A stretch of DNA of 64,000 bases from Piscicola geometra. Its lineage: Eukaryota; Annelida; Clitellata; Hirudinida; Piscicolidae. The DNA lies in assembly GCA_943735955.1 (NCBI GenBank), contig OX030966.1, forward strand, positions 3,295,511-3,359,510, given 5' to 3'. The translations under genes were made by a program, and so were the position numbers. The notes beneath the pieces were generated by a model. That model ran no database searches. It was not told the origin of the DNA and saw nothing but the letters and a program-made list of their open reading frames with translations. Numbering within the stretch: the stretch's first letter is position 1; every line of letters begins with the position of its first letter. Shown here piece by piece: positions 1-16,300 of this stretch.

Positions 1-1611
<1,611 letters not shown>

Positions 1612-2048
1612 TTTGTTCGGCCATGGAGCTCTGGAACTGCGTTTCGAGTTTAACGATGAACATCCCGAAACTGTAGGTGAGTCCCGATCTCACCACCGTC
1701 ACGACCAGCACCGCCAGACACACCCACCATCCCCGGCTGTCACTCCGGATTGCCTTTGTCAGTTCGTCCCATTTATCGAAAGTGCCTAGTCGACGAGTGG
1801 GTAGTTGGTTTTTGTTGATTAAGTGTTTTTTAAGTTGAGAATTATTATTTTGACTAATATTAATTATTTTGATTTTATTAGGAAAAAATTGAATGGTCTT
1901 TGTCCGTTTATATCAAATAACTTCAAGTTTTATGTATAATCACATAATAGGTTTTACATATAAAAACACAACAAAAAAATCAAATTAAATCTTCAGAACC
2001 TTCTTTCACAATCTTCACATTTTCCACCATTTTCTTCAACCACTCCAT
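1612..2048 (-). CDS. SLC16 (monocarboxylate transporter)-like, N-terminal exons, partial
   Basis: Two minus-strand exons are proposed: 2048-2000 (ATG, 16 codons plus 1 nt) and 1785-1612. The second reads GTFDKWDELTKAIRSDSRG then WWVCLAVLVVTVVRSGLTYS and FGMFIVKLETQFQSSMAEQ. The D-S-R-G-W-W-V start of the first membrane helix followed by YSFGMF is the hallmark N-terminus of the MCT/SLC16 branch of the major facilitator superfamily, which moves monocarboxylates or related solutes across membranes. The exon is bounded by ctag and GTTAGA. Its phase 1 end (A) would let the next exon supply the usual T-S-W-I. The first exon is chosen because its ATG gives an open frame whose phase joins correctly, but its donor GTTCTG is weak. 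No later helices were found before position 1, so the rest lies beyond the window or in a long intron. Family assignment is fairly sure; the start is not. Confidence 0.68.
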
Positions 2049-2215
2049 CCTTTAGAGAGAATCTTCTTGAGATCTGTGTGGTTGGGAGAGAAAGAGAAGG
2101 AGGGAAGGAGAGAAAGAAAGACAGAGGGTCAGGAAAAAATATTTGGAAAATAGGAAGATTTGTGGGCTGGTGAAAGGAATGAAAAAAACGGGAAGGGTGA
2201 ACATTGAAAACCATT

Positions 2216-2377
2216 GAACGGGTAGCCGAGTTGGTAACGACTCTCGGCTTGACCAGTAATGAAGGTCCTAGGTTCGAGTGCAACCAATGCCCTAGTAACC
2301 CAGAGGCGCAAATGAAAATATGCAGCCTAAGTGGCCTAGAAGCTCGTTCGGATTATACGCCACTATAATAATGCTTG

Positions 2378-2427
<50 letters not shown>
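2216..2427 (+). mobile_element. tRNA-derived SINE, family 1, copy A
   Basis: The 5' part contains a box-A-like tagccgagttgg and a box-B-like ggttcgagtgc, as in tRNA-derived SINEs. The 3' part ends tatacgccactataataatg followed by an (ATT)n tail. Near-identical sequence recurs at 54349-54540 and, 5'-truncated, at 38022-38180. Shared body and tail at three loci show a dispersed element and not a tRNA gene. It would be transcribed by RNA polymerase III and moved by a partner LINE; that is family knowledge and not seen here. Confidence 0.85.
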
Positions 2428-3692
<1,265 letters not shown>

Positions 3693-3759
3693 ACGGAGTT
3701 GATGATGGATTGTAACCAAGTAAGCAAAGCTGCTGTGTCCAAGCGTATACTCTATACGG

Positions 3760-3985
3760 TATACATCATCATCATCCTCATCAACAACCTCATTCTCATC
3801 ATCATCATCAACAACCTCATCCTCATCATCATCATTATCTTCATCATCATTATCTTCATCATCATCATCTTCGTGGTAATTAGCAGCACCCTCATCATCT
3901 TCATTATCATCATCCTCATCATAATCATCATCATCATCCTCATCATCATAATCATCATCATAATCATCATCATTCTCGCGTAGAT
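3760..3985. repeat. Imperfect (TCA)n trinucleotide array
   Basis: TCA/TTA/CCT variants dominate 3763-3975. The same motif recurs at about 7255-7411, 8093-8137, 10112-10172, 10248-10365, 11598-11770, 40990-41216, 45620-45715 and 46067-46215. Confidence 0.9.
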
Positions 3986-4842
3986 GCTACCCTCCAATAC
4001 TCTCCTGTCACTCACCTCAGCATCTCGCCTTCACCTTCTCCTATTCGCCAGTTCCATCTTGAGTCCTCCCACTTCCTTCCATAACGCTTCATCCTTGCTG
4101 CTTCTGCTGCTGCTGCTGCTGCAGCAGCTAGTGATGTATCCGTGACGACAGCGACTGCAGTGGTTGCTCGAAAGAAATTTGTTGTCGACTGCTTGCTTGC
4201 AGCTCTTCGGAAGTAGCAGAAAGTCTAGTGGTTTTTTAAGAGACACATTCCGTATAATTTCAAGGTTAATTTCGTGGTTGGTTTTTAGAATTAATTTTTG
4301 TATTTTGCTCGGTGGTTATTTTCCTATTTTCAAGAAGGTTGGTTTAGTTTTTCTATTGATAAATGTATTAGTTTGTTAAACTAAAAACAAGCTTTGAATT
4401 TATATAATTTAATTATTAATTTACTTTTTTCAAAACATACTCTACATTTTAAAAGGTATATTTTAATAAAATTTGCATAGAGCTACCGTAAATTTTTACC
4501 TTTTTTTAAAAGAATTTCTAAATCTTAGACACAATCATGAAATTCCTTTGATCTATACATTTTTTTCTTACGCACAAATTATTGTTTTTAAAATAACTTG
4601 TAAAAATTATTCTTGTCATTATAAGCTAGAGTTCAAATACTTATTTCGTTGGTTTCAATTTATTTAAATTATGTTTACCTTGTACGATTACATTTAAAAC
4701 TACAACAAAAAATTTTAACTACTACAAAAAAATAATATTAACTTTAGCAACAACATAAAAAAATAATAATTCAAAATCTAAAAAAATACAACAACATAAA
4801 CAGCAATATTAACTTCAACCTCAACAACCTACAGAACAACAA
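3986..4842. other. Spacer with a GC-richer patch before the sulfotransferase-like gene
   Basis: About 3990-4230 is clearly less AT-rich than its surroundings and holds a short (CTG)n/(CAG)n inverted stretch near 4100-4125. It may be promoter or 5'UTR sequence of the gene starting at 4843, but nothing proves this. The rest (4231-4842) is AT-rich without a recognised feature. A possible acceptor (cctacag) lies 9 bp before the ATG at 4843. Confidence 0.3.
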
Positions 4843-7285
4843 ATGTCGTCGAAAGGTCAACAGAGGATCGTGCTATGGGCCGTTCCCAGGAGCATTTCAA
4901 CAGCCTTCTTCAGAGCCATCATGAACAAGAGCAACAGCAAGGTTTAATTTACTGAAATATTTATAATAATTATTATACATTTAGTTCATATTTTTTTCAA
5001 AAGCGATTTAATCACCTCGAGAATTATTGCATTTCTATGAAGCTTTGTTAATTTGAATTTTTTTCGCAGTTATAAATGCTATACGTTACGTTCTTGATCC
5101 AAACCATTCCACTTATTTCTCCACTCTTGTTTAAAAACTTTTTTATTTTTATTTCACACACTCTTCTCTCTAAAACACAACACACATATGATATTAAAAC
5201 ACTCCACATTCCGCATTTCCACACAGCCTTCCCACTCATCTCCCCCTCCCCCACCCTCAAACAACCCACTTCTCTTCCCACACACACAAACACGCAACAC
5301 ACACCACAGGTGATACTGGAGCCCTACTCAAAAGCCTACTACTTCGGGACAGAGAGGAAAAGTAAACGCTACCTGAGTGAACCACCGCAAGATGGATGCA
5401 CCTACATGGACATCAGGAGCCAGTGCGAGGAGCCCTATGCAGGTCCACTCTCTTGCGCCATTTAATTTTGCGCCAAATTAAATAATATCGTGTATGACGC
5501 GCAGAAAATTGTATTTAAAAAAAAAAATTTCTAAAAAAATTGTTTATTAATTTTGTTAAAAGTTTCTAATATTAGTTATGGCCGTTAAGATTTGTGCTAC
5601 GATGAAATTCACACATTTATTTGTGCTTCAATAAGTTAGGCAGTTTTATTAGCAATAGTTGTAAAATTACATCAATAAATCATTAGTTGAATGTTTTCGA
5701 AAAATCATTTATTTTTTTAATAATAAGTTTAACATTGATTTTCAACAGAATTCGAAACTGTTTTCGTGAAGGACATGGCATACTATCTGACTGGTGCTTT
5801 TCGATACGAATATTTTTTGAATTAAACTAATATTTTTATTAATAATATTAAGAATATTTATTATTATTATTATTTATTTTTTTTTTATTTATTTTTTTGT
5901 TATTACTATTTTTATTCCTTTTATACTACAACTATTTATACTATTATTATTTTTATAGTCATCTGCTCAACTTAACATTGAATTTGCATTTTATCCGAGT
6001 AGTACTACATTTAGGCAGGTGTTTGCAAGAAAATGTAGTTTTTCATAAAATGTCAGTATGAACAACACATACATATGCTCATATTCAACTCCTGCCCACT
6101 TTTTCACGTACTCCCATGTTACCATCCACACTTAAAATCATCCCCTCAACCATCCCCCTAAACATCCCCCCCACCCATCTCCCAACCATACCCAACCATC
6201 TCCCAACCATACCCAAAAGTCTTCCCAACCATTCCTACAACCATCCCTCCAAACCATTCCTTAACCATCCATCAAGAATGCCACTAACCATCCTCCAATC
6301 ATCCTTAAACCATCCCACTAACCATCCTCCAATCATCCTTAAACCATCCCCCTAAACATCCCTTCAACTATTGCCCCAAACACCAACCACAACTACCCAC
6401 TATCACAAAATCACCACCATCCTTTCACCCATGACACCACAACTTACACATCACAACTTACCAACCCTCTCCCAACCACCAACACCACCCTTCCACCCAC
6501 TACCCACGACAGCATTCTTACCAACCCTTTCCCAACCACTTCCACCCTTCCACCCACTACCCACCACAGCATCCAACCCTCCCCCAACCACCAACACCAC
6601 CCTTCCACCCACTCAGGCATGCTGGCCAGTCCTCAATACCTGCCCTCCAACTACCAACACACCTTCCTCCTCAGGGACCCGTCGAAAAGCGTTTACTCGC
6701 TCTATAAGATGAGTCTGAACAGAGACCTCACTGGTGAGGGAGGGAGGGGGAGGGCAGTAAAAGAGAGTTTTATATTATAATATATCATAATATTTATAGT
6801 ATTATAATATTTTATAATATTAAGTTAATGATATTCGTCTTGTATTGTATTGTGCAATTTATTTTATTTAATGTATTTTAATTAAGGGTCAGATCCGACA
6901 AAGCGGTGCATAATTTAACTACAATTTTATATATAATAAAATTTAGATTTTTCCACACACAAAATTTGTTTATTCTTTTATATTTTTTGCAAACTCACAT
7001 CAAAACCTGAAACTCCCGTGTTCACGTCATCGAGTGTCGCGTGATATGTCGGATATAGTTACGTCACGAAGAAATGAATATCTGTGATTAAATTTGAACA
7101 AAATAAAAAAAAACCTTTTTGAAAATTATCTTTATAGTGGTAATTTGAAGATTTTCAATTCATTAATTTTTTTCGATCACTACTTTAATTTTTGTCGTCA
7201 GTATTTCCTAAATATCATAAAAAATATTTTATTAATTAGCGAGGTGATACTCATCATCGTTTGTATCTTCATCCTCATCCTCATC

Positions 7286-7335
<50 letters not shown>

Positions 7336-7353
7336 CATCCTCATCATCATCGC

Positions 7354-7397
<44 letters not shown>

Positions 7398-10300
7398 ACA
7401 TCATCATCATCAATTAAACCTCCTTTATCTTCCATACACACGCACTGAAGAGCTTCTTTCCAATTATTTCCAAAATAATGAATGTGTGTGTGTGTGTGTG
7501 TGTGAATGTGTGTATGAATGTGGTGTGTGAATGTGTGTGTGTGTTTGTTTATGTGAAAATGTCAGTTATGCTTGTGATTCTTTTTTTATATGTTTTTTTT
7601 ACTATTTTTCAGAATTTTTGTCTAAATTTGTATCTTTTATGTTATTTCTTTATAAATATTAATATATTCATTTGTAATTTTTCTCCATGTTTTGTCATGC
7701 GCCCCAATATCGTATAGACCTGCGTGTGAGAATACAAAATGTATACAAATATGTGTGTTTGTATAAACACAAAATGCATACCAGTTATGCCTTTGTATGT
7801 GTACAAATGTATAAACACATGTGAGCGTTGTATGTATACGAAATGCCTACGTAGAAAAAGTCTCTAGCGACTGGCGAGAGAACGGAGAAGCAATTAAAGT
7901 AGGGAATCGATGACGCCTGACTGATGAAGAATTATTCTTGTTTGGTAATTCGCCTCGTTAACCAGTCTACTCTGATTAGTGCCTGTAACTGGGGATTAAA
8001 TTTATTTTAGAGTTTATTTATTTTTTTAAATAATTTTATTTATTGTTAAATTATCTTATGAACGTCACCATTCTCATCATAAATACAATCCTCATCATCA
8101 TTATCATCATCATCATCGTCATCATCACCATCATCAGCAGTGGCGCAACCAGGGGGGCTGGGGGAGGGAGGCTCAAGCTCCCCCAGACCCATTCGAAGGG
8201 TTTTGAAATTTTTCGAAAATCGATGAGTTTTTTTTTGGGGGGGGGGGGGTAATGGAGTTCTCAATATGCCATAGGACAATGATATTTTCTCTGGATGGCC
8301 ATCGGGTCTTTATCTCACAAAATATTTCATATATCAACACAAACATAGTGATCTCCCCAAGATAACACTAACATGTCACAAATTCTGAAAAGAAATAGAG
8401 CACTACTAGACCTTAACTACACTCTTAAATCTTTACACTCTTCATAAGTAAATTTTTCCAGCCATGACACAACGCAGATAGACAAAATAGCTCTCGAGCT
8501 TTCAGAATTATCCAACCTTCGTGGAAAGGATGTTGAAACTGTGCAAAGACAGCTCAAAATCACCTCAACACATCAAGTTTACGTGCGGATCAGTCTAATC
8601 TCATTGAACTGCAAGAACTCTTTTGAGCCACAAGCCTTCAGCCCGAGTTGCACTATATGCTCGATGTTGCTCTGACTCTGCCAGTTACTTCATAGGATGC
8701 AGAAAGAGCATTTTCTAAACTTCGGCCCATTAAAATTCGTCTTAGGACGATTGTTTCTGCTCGTCGTTTGCAAAGTTTGTTTGCGAATATCTGCTACCAA
8801 AACCGCTACTGCACTTCTTCCAGTAAATGAAATGGTGAAAAGATTTTCACAAACTGATCAAAAAATTATTTTATAACTGAGAACACATCAAAATTTAGTT
8901 GAAACTAAATATTTTAACAAAAATTATAGACTGTCGTATCAAACTTATTTTTTTTCTTTTTACTTTAGCTTAAAAAATGATGACGTATCTCTAAGAATAC
9001 TATTCAACTTAGTTTGTAGTTTTTCTTTTGTAACATTAATAAACTATCTAAATTCTTTATCAATTATAATTGGTAGTTTTTATTGAGCCCATTTACCGTC
9101 GCTAACCGAGAAAAAAAGTTAACATGAATTTTACATTTAGACTTGCATTATATGGTTATAATAATAACTCAAACAAAATTGAAAACAATTATTTCATAAG
9201 TTTTAATGGAGCAAAATGTTGCAAAAACGCAACGTGAGCGAGAAGTGTGACATACTTATTTGCAGTAAGAAATTATAAATAAATTGATTCAAACCACATT
9301 TATTTAAAACAGAAATAAATTTCAATTGCAAATAGTTCGATAAAATTATGACTTCTAATTATTTTATTATTTTTTTAATTACAACAAAGCAAATTACTTA
9401 AAGTGAATTCCAACAGCACACTCATAAACTGTCGTGCTGTTGCAACGACGACACTGACGACGAATGTTATCTTTATTTTTATTTTATAATCAACCTATGA
9501 GAGGTTAAAAATTTTTTTTTAATAAAAGCTTTAAGTGTGAAGCATTAGCGGTTTGGAATTTTTTTCGAAAAATAAAAATCAAAATTCATCTACAAAATTC
9601 AACTTTTAATTTTAATTTTATACATTTCCAAATACATTAACATTAAAATAATAATTTTATTATTTTTATAATAACTATTGTAATGAAAACGTATAATTGA
9701 TTTTTTTTAATTGAAGACGTTTTACAAGTTATTTTGAATATTAAAAAAATTAATGCAAATATTAACTATCTTTTCACCCTGAAATTAAGAATAAATTTAT
9801 ATACAAATACTAAAATCGAACGACAAATCTGAACAATTATCTAAGCGAGGAAAGATTGTTTTGAGAAATTTTAAATGTGAACAGGAGTAAAAGATTATAA
9901 ATAAAAAAATGGAAAAATGTGAAATTTAACTTATGAAATTAAAATTTACAATTTCTTGTATAAAATATGTGACAAAACTCGGTATTAAAACAGCAAGAAA
10001 ATATTAAAATCAATGTTACAAAACGCAACAGCTGCGGTGAATAGGTTAAACAATTAATTAAAAAATCTAAAGTTGAGCCCCCCCCAGCATTTTTTGGCTG
10101 GTTGCGCCTCTGATCATCAGCATCGTCATCATCAGCATCGTCATCAGCATCATCATCGTCATCATCATCAACATAGTTAATCTTACAAATCCGCGCAAAC
10201 ATCCGCTCTATAATGATGCTTGAGCAGCATTCCATGTTGCTCTCAGGGTGCTGATGATGATGAGGATGATGATGATGATTATAATGATAATGATGATGAT

Positions 10301-11199
10301 GCTGATGATGATGATGAGGATGATGATGATGATGACGATGCTGATGATGATACTGATGATGGTAATAATAAGAAAAATGATTATGATGTAGTGGTGATGG
10401 TGGTGCTTGTTGTGGTAATGATGATGTCTAAAAATAGTAAAAATTAGAAAATGATATAGAAATCATTATATAAAAAACAGGTTTTTAAAAATTTCAATTG
10501 CAAGCATACAATGGTTGTAACCATTTACTAAAAAGTTCTTTCCACGCCCCAAGGTTGGGACCATTTCAACGCGGAAGAGGTAGGTTTCAAGGAGTTGTAC
10601 GAGATGTACAAGTTGGTAACGGAGCAGATGGGACAAGAGGCGGTCATTGTCGATGCGGATGATCTTCTCAAACATCCTGGTTTGTGTGGTAGGAAGGAAG
10701 GGGGGGAAAGGGTGTATGGTTATGTTTTTGGATATTTCAATCAAGATCTGGATAAAAATTAATTTCAAAAGTTTTAGTTTTATAGTTGTGTTAGAGAGTT
10801 CTTAACATGTTGTTTTATATATTTTACACTCACATATAAAATTTTCTTCACCCAAACCTTCTCCACCAAAAAACCCTTTACCCCCCTTCACCAACTCCAC
10901 TACCACCTACAGAGACGATCTTCAGACTCTACTGCGACAAGGTCGGCATGGAGTTCGAAGATCGCATGCTGAACTGGGAAGACACTCCTCAAGACCTGTC
11001 CATCTTCCAGGAGTGGATGCCGTGGTTCGAGGGCTGTCTCACTTCCAAGACGTTCCAGCCATCGGCGACGAAGCTCAAATCGCCGATGATCGCACCGGAC
11101 CTGCCCCGGCATGTGCAGCGCGCCATCGATGAGAACATGAAGTTTTATCGAGAGATGTACGCGCTGAGGCTCAAGCCGAACACCCTGCAAGTGTCGTAG
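4843..11199 (+). CDS. Sulfotransferase-like P-loop protein, 6 exons, 268 aa
   Basis: Exons 4843-4941, 5310-5442, 5749-5793, 6617-6733, 10554-10679 and 10913-11199 join in frame with GT-AG borders (807 nt including the stop). The protein opens with RIVLWAVPRSISTAFFRAIM (residues 8-27), the P-R-S-x-S-T-A phosphosulfate-binding loop of sulfotransferase-fold P-loop proteins. It continues with HTFLLRDPSKSVYSLYKM (107-124), matching the Arg/Ser 3'-phosphate-binding region. The C-terminal part (WDHFNAEEVGFKELYEMYKL, VIVDADDLLKHPG, WMPWFEGC) follows the layout of small soluble proteins often labelled sulfotransferase or branched-chain-aminotransferase-like in invertebrate genomes. No signal peptide or membrane segment is visible. 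Intron 4 (3.8 kb) carries a hAT transposon. Substrate and activity cannot be read from sequence. Confidence 0.85.
7255..7411. repeat. (TCA)n array in intron 4 of the sulfotransferase-like gene
   Basis: Near-perfect TCA repeat. The predicted poly-His, poly-Ile and poly-Asp ORFs on both strands are repeat artefacts. A short (TG)n tract follows at 7479-7540. Confidence 0.92.
8138..10112 (-). mobile_element. Decayed hAT-type DNA transposon, 1975 bp, with TIRs and 8-bp target duplication
   Basis: The left end reads cagtggcgcaaccag and the right end, reverse-complemented, reads cagaggcgcaaccag; both continue into G-rich then ctcaa sequence. The 8-bp direct repeat atcatcag flanks both ends (8130-8137 and 10113-10120), as expected for hAT insertion. 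It landed inside a TCA microsatellite. Internal sequence is AT-rich and broken except for the transposase remnant at about 8440-8830. No intact transposase frame exists, so it cannot move by itself. The strand is arbitrary. Confidence 0.9.
8440..8840 (+). pseudogene. hAT transposase C-terminal remnant
   Basis: Plus-strand translation with breaks gives LDVALTLPVTS, a stop, then DAERAFSKLRPIKIRL and RTIVSARRLQSLFA. This matches the C-terminal dimerisation region of hAT transposases (LPVTxAxAERxFSxLxxIKxxLR...RLxxL). An in-frame stop and missing N-terminal sequence show it is dead. It belongs to the element at 8138-10112. Confidence 0.85.
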
Positions 11200-13334
<2,135 letters not shown>

Positions 13335-16300
13335 ATGGAAAAAGGGATGAAGAAATCAAGAAGAAGACCAAAACTAATTCTTTCCAACATCATCATCATT
13401 TCCCTCATACTACTCTACCTTCTGCAACAGAGAATCAGCAATGGTGGGTGGTCACTTTTCCATGAAGAATTCTTCATTCCCAGTCTGCAAGAAGAACCCC
13501 GTTTTAACGATGCTTCGCTCTTGAAAGAAACATTTTATAGTCACGAAGATCATCATCATCATGACCACGAAGGTCATGATCACCATCAGAAGGTAAAGTT
13601 TGTTCTGCGAGACAGCAACCTGGGCTCACCGGAGTTCATAGGCAGTAACCAGGACAGCGTTGAGTTTATAAACCGAGGTTCCGAGACCATCTTGAACGTG
13701 CAGGACATCGATTTATCGGCGTTTTCATTCGTCGACTCGTCGTACACCGAAACGAACATCGCCATTGGCTGTGCCTTGACGACGAAGAGTCAAAATAGTC
13801 TTGACGTGCGACATCTAGTGACTGAAATGCCATTTTTCAAAAGTCTTCTTCCCTCCTTCTGCTCCACCGCCACCAAAGGTTTCAACTACAACTTCTACGT
13901 CGGCCACGACCACAACGACGACTTTTTCTCTAAAAACGCCTCTCACATAGTCTTCTCCAAACTATTCTACGACGAAATCAAAAAAAGATGTTTTAAAACG
14001 CCCAACGTGACGCTTCATCTGGTCGAATGTCAGCACTCGGGACATCCGGCATGGGCTCAAAACGACGCGATGATGGCGGCCTACATGGACAACATGGACT
14101 ACTACTACCGCATCAACGACGACACCATCATGGAAACCAGCGGATGGACCACGAGATTCATCGATGAGCTCCTCCGCTTCAACCCACCCAACGTTGGCGT
14201 GGTCGGACCGTGGTTTCGCGAAGGAAACACCATGATCCTCACCTATGATTTCGTCCACCGAAGTCATATCGACATTTTCGGTAGTTACTACCCGAGGGTT
14301 TTCACCGACTGGTTCGCTGACGATTGGATCTCGGGGGTTTACTGGCCAGATCATATGCGCAAGGTGGCTGGTACTAGGGTCAAACATACCATGGAACGGG
14401 GACAACGCTATCTCAGTCATTCAGAAAATGCGAAAGAAGTTGAAGTGGAAATAAAAGTTGGAAAATCGGTTTTGAAACGGTATATTGAGCGAAGAATGAA
14501 CAAAACGACCACTTTCAAAGGCTGGGACCAGAATATAACTAATGTTATTTCGATGTCGCTGAGTGGCAGTGATGTTTCAAAGGTTTTTGGGTGTTTGAGA
14601 TACGCTCTTCTGCAACCATTCATCTTCGAGGGGTGGAGGCTGCGAGTATACACTTCACTCAACGACAAATCACCGAATCTTTTAAAAGTCGTCGCCAGAA
14701 AACTTGAAAACTTTGGCGTTGAAGTGGTCAACATTGAGCGCAAAGACCCCCTCTCCAGACTGTCTCCTTCGTTGTGGAGATACCTCGTCATCGATGATCG
14801 ACGTGTTTCGAGCTTCATCGTCAGAGATTCGGACACTCGACCCACCGAACGAGAGTTTGCTGTTCTCCAAGATTGGATTTCGTTGTCTCCCAAGGCATTT
14901 TACTGCATCAGAGATCACCCCTCTCACTCAATGAAACTTCTAAACACAGGTCTTGTTGGTGGAGTACCCCATCTCATCACCAAACATCTCGGCCATTCTT
15001 TCAAGAAACTTCTAAGTTCTAGTCCTAATTTAACAGAAGAACAACTTTTAAACTCAATTATCCAACCTCGGTTTTCATCTGAAATATTCTGCCATGATAG
15101 CGTGTCGTGCCTCAAATTTAACGGCTCTCACAAATTACCAGTCTTACGCCACAACAACGCCTACATCGGACAGAAATACGACAGTAATGAAAAGCCAATA
15201 ATTGAACCTGGAAACTCGAAAAGAAACAAAAGTGACAAGCTGAGTTCTAACGATGGAGAATGTGTGCATCTGAAAAATACAGGTTTTGCAGAAAAGTCCG
15301 TAGAAAGAGTTTTAAAAGAGAATTTCACACTCTGGTCCATAAGTTACCACACTACCCCCCTTGTCTGATTTGAAATCCTTGCTGAACCCGATCGGAATCA
15401 ACATTATTGACAAGAGTTTCTCTTCTGATTGCCATGTGACCAACACATGTGCTAAAGACCTGCGGTGAGATGGGGGGTTATTTTGGTGGGAGGGTGAAAA
15501 GAGAATTTGAAGAAGTTAACATTTTTAAAAGTAAAAAAATTATAGTAGATTAACAATATCGAAAAAATCATTAACAATGAAATATTCAAAGCTAAATAAA
15601 TTATAGTATTACTTAAAATTCTTAAATAAAACATTAAACTGATATTATTATAATCACCCGTCCAGAATTATAAATGTCGATAACGGCCTAGCTCTCAACA
15701 GGAAGCTTGTGAGAGCTTTCTACAAGAGTTACAAAGAAGATCCCGTGATGAAGTAAGAGTGTATGGTTATTTAGGATGGTGTGGATGGGTTTGAATTATA
15801 ATCACTTTTAATATAATTTAATATTAATTGAAATTTCAAATCACAAAGAATTACATCCTACATCAAAAACCACACCGACACCAGGCCAGTCACAGCGTTC
15901 ATTTGCATCTTGCCGGTGACAATGTGCAGTCTATATAGACCTTTCCATAAGGCCATGATGGTTTGGGCTAGCATCAGGTGGGAATGGGTGAAAATGGGAA
16001 GAGGGTATGAAATCAAATGGGCTGTAAATGGGATAAAAGGGAATGTAGTGGAGGGAGATAAAGTTTGGGGATTAGAAAATAGAGCTGTAATGTGTTGAAT
16101 TGAAAACTATATTGAACAAATGATAGGTTTAGGAGATTATAAAAAATATTCAAAATTATTTTACCTCTAAAGGTATGAGCAGACGGTAGATACAGTTAGC
16201 AAATGGAAAAGACTGAACAATCTACTAGAGACCATAGCTAAAGACCCCTCCAGCGTTCTAGCAGCCAACAATCTATATGACGCGAAATACATAGAATACT

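Noticed and set aside
4031..4246. Ser-rich minus ORF of 71 codons
   Set aside because: Arises from a (CTG)n/(CAG)n stretch and a GC-richer patch. No splice partners; more likely regulatory or untranslated sequence.
7198..7441. Poly-Met, poly-Asp and poly-His ORFs
   Set aside because: (TCA)n read-through. Similar artefacts occur at 3752-4015, 10220-10447, 11557-11861, 40931-41293 and 46032-46310.
8138..10112. hAT element as an autonomous transposon
   Set aside because: The transposase frame carries stops and lacks its N-terminal half.
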